64,000 bases of DNA, from NCBI RefSeq assembly GCF_016863015.1, contig NZ_BOOB01000016.1:124001-188000 (forward strand), written 5' to 3'. Positions 61,215 to 64,000 of the stretch are shown here, one piece after another. The notes beneath the pieces were generated by a model. That model was not told the origin of the DNA. It saw nothing but the letters and a program-made list of their open reading frames with translations, and made no database searches. This stretch comes from Microbispora amethystogenes. GTDB lineage: Bacteria > Actinomycetota > Actinomycetes > Streptosporangiales > Streptosporangiaceae. The position numbers were made by a program, and so were the translations under genes. How positions within the stretch are numbered: position 1 is the first letter of the stretch; every line of letters starts with the position of its first letter.

Positions 61215-63167
61215 ATGTTCACCAGTGTGCTGATCGCCAACCGGGGGGAGATCGCCGTCCGGATCATCCGGACGCTGCGCGCGCTGGGCGTGCGCGCGGT
61301 CGCCGTCCACAGCGACGCCGACCGCGACGCCCGGCACGTGCGCGAGGCCGACCTCGCCGTACGGCTCCCGCGCGGCTATCTCGACGCCGACGGAATCGTT
61401 CAGGCGGCCCGGACGAGCGGCGCCGAGGCGATCCATCCCGGATACGGCTTCCTCGCCGAGAACGCCGCGTTCGCCCGCCGCTGCGCGGAAGAGGGCCTGG
61501 TGTTCGTCGGCCCGCCGCCCGAGGCGATCGAGGCGATGGGCGACAAGATCCGGGCCAAGGAGACGGTCGCCCGCGCGGGCGTGCCGGTCGTCCCCGGCGG
61601 CGCCGAGCCCCGCGACGACCTGGCCGAGGCGGCCGGGCGCATCGGCTTCCCCGTGCTGATCAAGCCGTCGGCGGGCGGAGGCGGCAAGGGCATGCTGCGG
61701 GTCGCCTCGGCGGAGGACCTGCCCGCGGCGATCGAGTCGGCCCGCCGCACCGCCGTGGCCGCCTTCGGGGACGGCACGCTGCTGCTGGAGCGGTACGTCG
61801 ACGGCCCCCGGCACATCGAGATCCAGGTCATGGCCGACGCGCACGGCAACGTCGTCCACCTCGGCGAGCGCGAGTGCAGTCTGCAGCGCAGGCACCAGAA
61901 GATCGTGGAGGAGGCGCCGTCCCCGCTGCTGGACGACGCGACGCGGGCGCGCATGGGCGCGGCGGCGGTGGAGGCCGCGCGGTCGGTCGGCTACGTCGGC
62001 GCGGGGACGGTCGAGTTCATCGTCCCGGCCGCCGACCCGGGGGGCTTCTCCTTCATGGAGATGAACACCCGGCTCCAGGTCGAGCACCCGGTGACCGAGA
62101 TGGTGACCGGCCTCGACCTCGTCGAACTGCAACTGCGGATCGCCTCCGGCGAGGCGCTGCAGTTCGGGCAGGACGAGGTGCGCCTGCGCGGCCACGCGGC
62201 CGAGGCCCGCGTGTACGCCGAGGACCCCGCCCGCGACTTCCTGCCCACCGGGGGCCGGATCCTGTCGCTGCGGGAGCCCGCCGGGCAGGGCGTCAGGTTC
62301 GACTCGGGGCTCGCCGAGGGCATGGTCGTGGGCAGCGACTACGACCCCATGCTGGCCAAGGCGGTCGCCTGGGCCCCGGACCGGGCGGGCGCGCTCGCGG
62401 CCCTGGATCGGGCGCTCGGCTCCACGGTGATCCTCGGCGTCACCACCAACGTCGGTTTCCTGCGGGCGCTGCTGGCCGATCCCGAGGTCGCGGCCGGGCG
62501 GCTCGATACCGGCCTGGTCGAGCGCCGGCTCGGCGACCTGGTGAACGGCCCTGCGGGCGGTGGCGTGCCGGACGAGGTGCTCGCCGCCGCGGCGCTCGTC
62601 TTCCACGCGGACTTCGCCGGGTCCGCCGGCGGTCCCTGGGACGTCAACGACGGCTGGCGGATCGGCGAGCCCGCCTGGGCGGTCCACCGCCTCGGCGTGC
62701 CGGTGCGGATCGCGGGATCGGCGGACGATGCCGAGGTGGAAGTTAATGGTCGTTCACTCGGCCGGGCACGGCTGACGCGGCCCGGCGACGGCGCGGCCGT
62801 CGTGTCGCTCGGCGGGGTCACCCGCCGGTACGCGGTCGCCCGCGACCGCGGCACGCTCTGGCTCGCCGAGGGCGGCCGGGCCTGGCCGGTCACCCGGCAC
62901 GAGCCCGGCGACCCGGGAGACCGGGCGGGCGGCGCGCTCGCCGGGGACGGCGTGCTCCGCAGCCCGATGCCGGGAACGGTGCTGCTGGTGAAGGCGGCCC
63001 AGGGCGACCGGGTCACCGCCGGGCAGCCGCTGGTCGTGGTGGAGGCGATGAAGATGGAACACACCCTGACGGCGCCGGACGACGGCGTGCTCGCCGAACT
63101 GCGGGTGCGGCCGGGGCAGACGGTGGACCTGGACGCGGTGCTGGCGGTGGTGACACCGTGCGAGTGA
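61215..63167 (+). CDS. methylcrotonyl-CoA carboxylase alpha (biotin carboxylase/BCCP) subunit
   Basis: A 650-residue biotin-dependent carboxylase subunit: N-terminal biotin carboxylase ([23 protein letters not shown]-grasp [46 protein letters not shown]) and C-terminal BCCP with the biotinyl-lysine in [12 protein letters not shown]. It carboxylates its biotin and passes CO2 to the beta subunit. ATG 61215 directly follows an in-frame GTG (61212), either of which could start. HMG-CoA lyase overlaps its end by 10 bases. Confidence 0.93.
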   Translation: MFTSVLIANRGEIAVRIIRTLRALGVRAVAVHSDADRDARHVREADLAVRLPRGYLDADGIVQAARTSGAEAIHPGYGFLAENAAFARRCAEEGLVFVGPPPEAIEAMGDKIRAKETVARAGVPVVPGGAEPRDDLAEAAGRIGFPVLIKPSAGGGGKGMLRVASAEDLPAAIESARRTAVAAFGDGTLLLERYVDGPRHIEIQVMADAHGNVVHLGERECSLQRRHQKIVEEAPSPLLDDATRARMGAAAVEAARSVGYVGAGTVEFIVPAADPGGFSFMEMNTRLQVEHPVTEMVTGLDLVELQLRIASGEALQFGQDEVRLRGHAAEARVYAEDPARDFLPTGGRILSLREPAGQGVRFDSGLAEGMVVGSDYDPMLAKAVAWAPDRAGALAALDRALGSTVILGVTTNVGFLRALLADPEVAAGRLDTGLVERRLGDLVNGPAGGGVPDEVLAAAALVFHADFAGSAGGPWDVNDGWRIGEPAWAVHRLGVPVRIAGSADDAEVEVNGRSLGRARLTRPGDGAAVVSLGGVTRRYAVARDRGTLWLAEGGRAWPVTRHEPGDPGDRAGGALAGDGVLRSPMPGTVLLVKAAQGDRVTAGQPLVVVEAMKMEHTLTAPDDGVLAELRVRPGQTVDLDAVLAVVTPCE

Positions 63168-64000
63168 CGATCTACGAGGTGGGCCCGCGCGACGGCCTGC
63201 AGAACGAGTCGGCCGTCGTGCCGGTGGAGGTCAAGCGCGAGTTCGTCGCCCGCCTCGCCGAGGCCGGGCTGACCACGATCGAGACGACGAGCTTCGTCCA
63301 CCCCAAGTGGGTGCCCCAGCTCGCCGACGCGGGTGAGCTGCTGGAGAGCCTGCCCCGGGTGCCCGGAGTCCGCTACCCGGTGCTCGTCCCGAACGAGAAA
63401 GGCCTCGACCGGGCCCTGGAGGGGAATGTCACCGACATCGCGATCTTCGGCAGCGCCACCGAGTCGTTCGCGCGGCGCAACCTCAACCGTACGGTCGAGT
63501 CGCAGTTCGAGATGTTCGCGCCGGTCGTCGAGCGGGCCCTGGCCCACAGCCTGCGGGTCAGGGCGTACGTCTCGATGTGCTTCGCCGATCCCTGGGAGGG
63601 GCCGGTCGCGCCCGCGCAGGTGGCCAGGGTCGGGCGGAGGCTGCTCGACCTCGGCTGCCACGAGCTGTCGCTGGGCGACACCATCGGCGTCGGCACGCCC
63701 CGCCACGTCGAGGACCTGCTCGACGCCTTCGCCGAGGCCGGTGTCGGGCCGGAGCGGCTCGCCGTCCACTTCCACGACACCTACGGCCAGGCCCTCGCCA
63801 ACACGCTGACCGCGCTGAGGCGGGGGATCACCGTCGTCGACTCCTCCGCCGGAGGCATCGGCGGCTGCCCGTATGCCAAAAGTGCCACCGGCAACCTCGC
63901 GACCGAGGACCTGGTCTGGATGCTCGACGGCCTCGGCGTCGAGACCGGGGTGGACGTCAGGTCGCTGGCCGCCACCAGCCTGTGGCTCGCCGGAATCCTG
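63158..64000 (+). CDS. hydroxymethylglutaryl-CoA lyase (right-edge partial)
   Basis: The frame starts at GTG 63158 (or GTG 63164) inside the end of the alpha-subunit gene and is open to the window edge (281 codons visible). N-terminal [20 protein letters not shown] (metal-binding Asp), [40 protein letters not shown] (metal His pair), and the catalytic-cysteine loop [15 protein letters not shown] identify HMG-CoA lyase, which splits HMG-CoA to acetyl-CoA and acetoacetate, the last step of leucine breakdown. Downstream genes of the cluster (isovaleryl-CoA dehydrogenase, enoyl-CoA hydratase) are expected outside the window. Confidence 0.92.
   Translation, partial: MRVTIYEVGPRDGLQNESAVVPVEVKREFVARLAEAGLTTIETTSFVHPKWVPQLADAGELLESLPRVPGVRYPVLVPNEKGLDRALEGNVTDIAIFGSATESFARRNLNRTVESQFEMFAPVVERALAHSLRVRAYVSMCFADPWEGPVAPAQVARVGRRLLDLGCHELSLGDTIGVGTPRHVEDLLDAFAEAGVGPERLAVHFHDTYGQALANTLTALRRGITVVDSSAGGIGGCPYAKSATGNLATEDLVWMLDGLGVETGVDVRSLAATSLWLAGIL

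Overview
The window is very GC-rich, densely packed, and uses many GTG starts. Gene content (MsiK-type sugar ATPase, LAL-family LuxR regulator, SoxR without SoxS, DinB/mycothiol-type protein, F420-type luciferase-like oxidoreductase, the MoxR/VWA/DUF5682 cluster) points to a filamentous actinobacterium, most likely order Streptosporangiales; that placement is an inference from family resemblance. I see no rRNA, tRNA, CRISPR, transposase or prophage gene. About a third of the genes look leaderless, with a TAnnnT -10 box 6-8 bases before the start codon.

Layout. 1-5.4 kb: a partial gene, a small lipoprotein, two DUF202 membrane proteins, a secreted lytic transglycosylase, a glutathione peroxidase, and a LacI regulator divergent from an MsiK-like ATPase with two operator-like palindromes between them. 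5.4-8.8 kb: a surface-sugar group (glycosyltransferase, WecA/TagO-like membrane protein, nucleotide-sugar dehydrogenase-like protein) in which two members have lost signature catalytic residues. 8.8-14 kb: an SDR, a CMD-family protein, and a lipoprotein plus FtsH-like membrane AAA+ protease operon closed by a strong terminator. 14-22.9 kb: MarR with epoxide hydrolase; a LAL regulator with an aldehyde dehydrogenase, divergent from an FAH-family dehydratase (possible sugar-acid route); DinB and a methyltransferase.

23.0-31.2 kb is the most interesting region: a telescoped operon of a protein that looks like the C-terminal part of SWIM-finger proteins but without the SWIM finger, a 71-aa ORF, DUF5691, a MoxR AAA+ ATPase, a large DUF5682 protein (TraB/TIKI/EreA-like motifs) carrying three repeat tracts, and a VWA protein with an intact MIDAS. 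The parts are known families of unknown role; this seems the best candidate for an undescribed system.

31.2-44.2 kb: an MFS transporter; an enolase-superfamily protein that has lost its catalytic lysines; a SoxR unit controlling a quinone oxidoreductase and an LLM oxidoreductase through a SoxR box in a 19-bp promoter spacer; an LCP ligase; a membrane alpha/beta hydrolase; SbcD and SbcC. 44.2-56.5 kb: an anchored hypothetical protein, an AT-richer stretch with a broken small gene, an M50B-like protease, a GNAT, CorA, a PadR-ABC exporter operon, a UbiB-type kinase, a stand-alone carrier protein with a condensation domain, and a secreted three-repeat protein. 56.7 kb to the end: a fused alpha-beta 2-oxoacid dehydrogenase E1, then a leucine-catabolism cluster (TetR, methylcrotonyl-CoA carboxylase beta and alpha subunits, HMG-CoA lyase running off the right edge).
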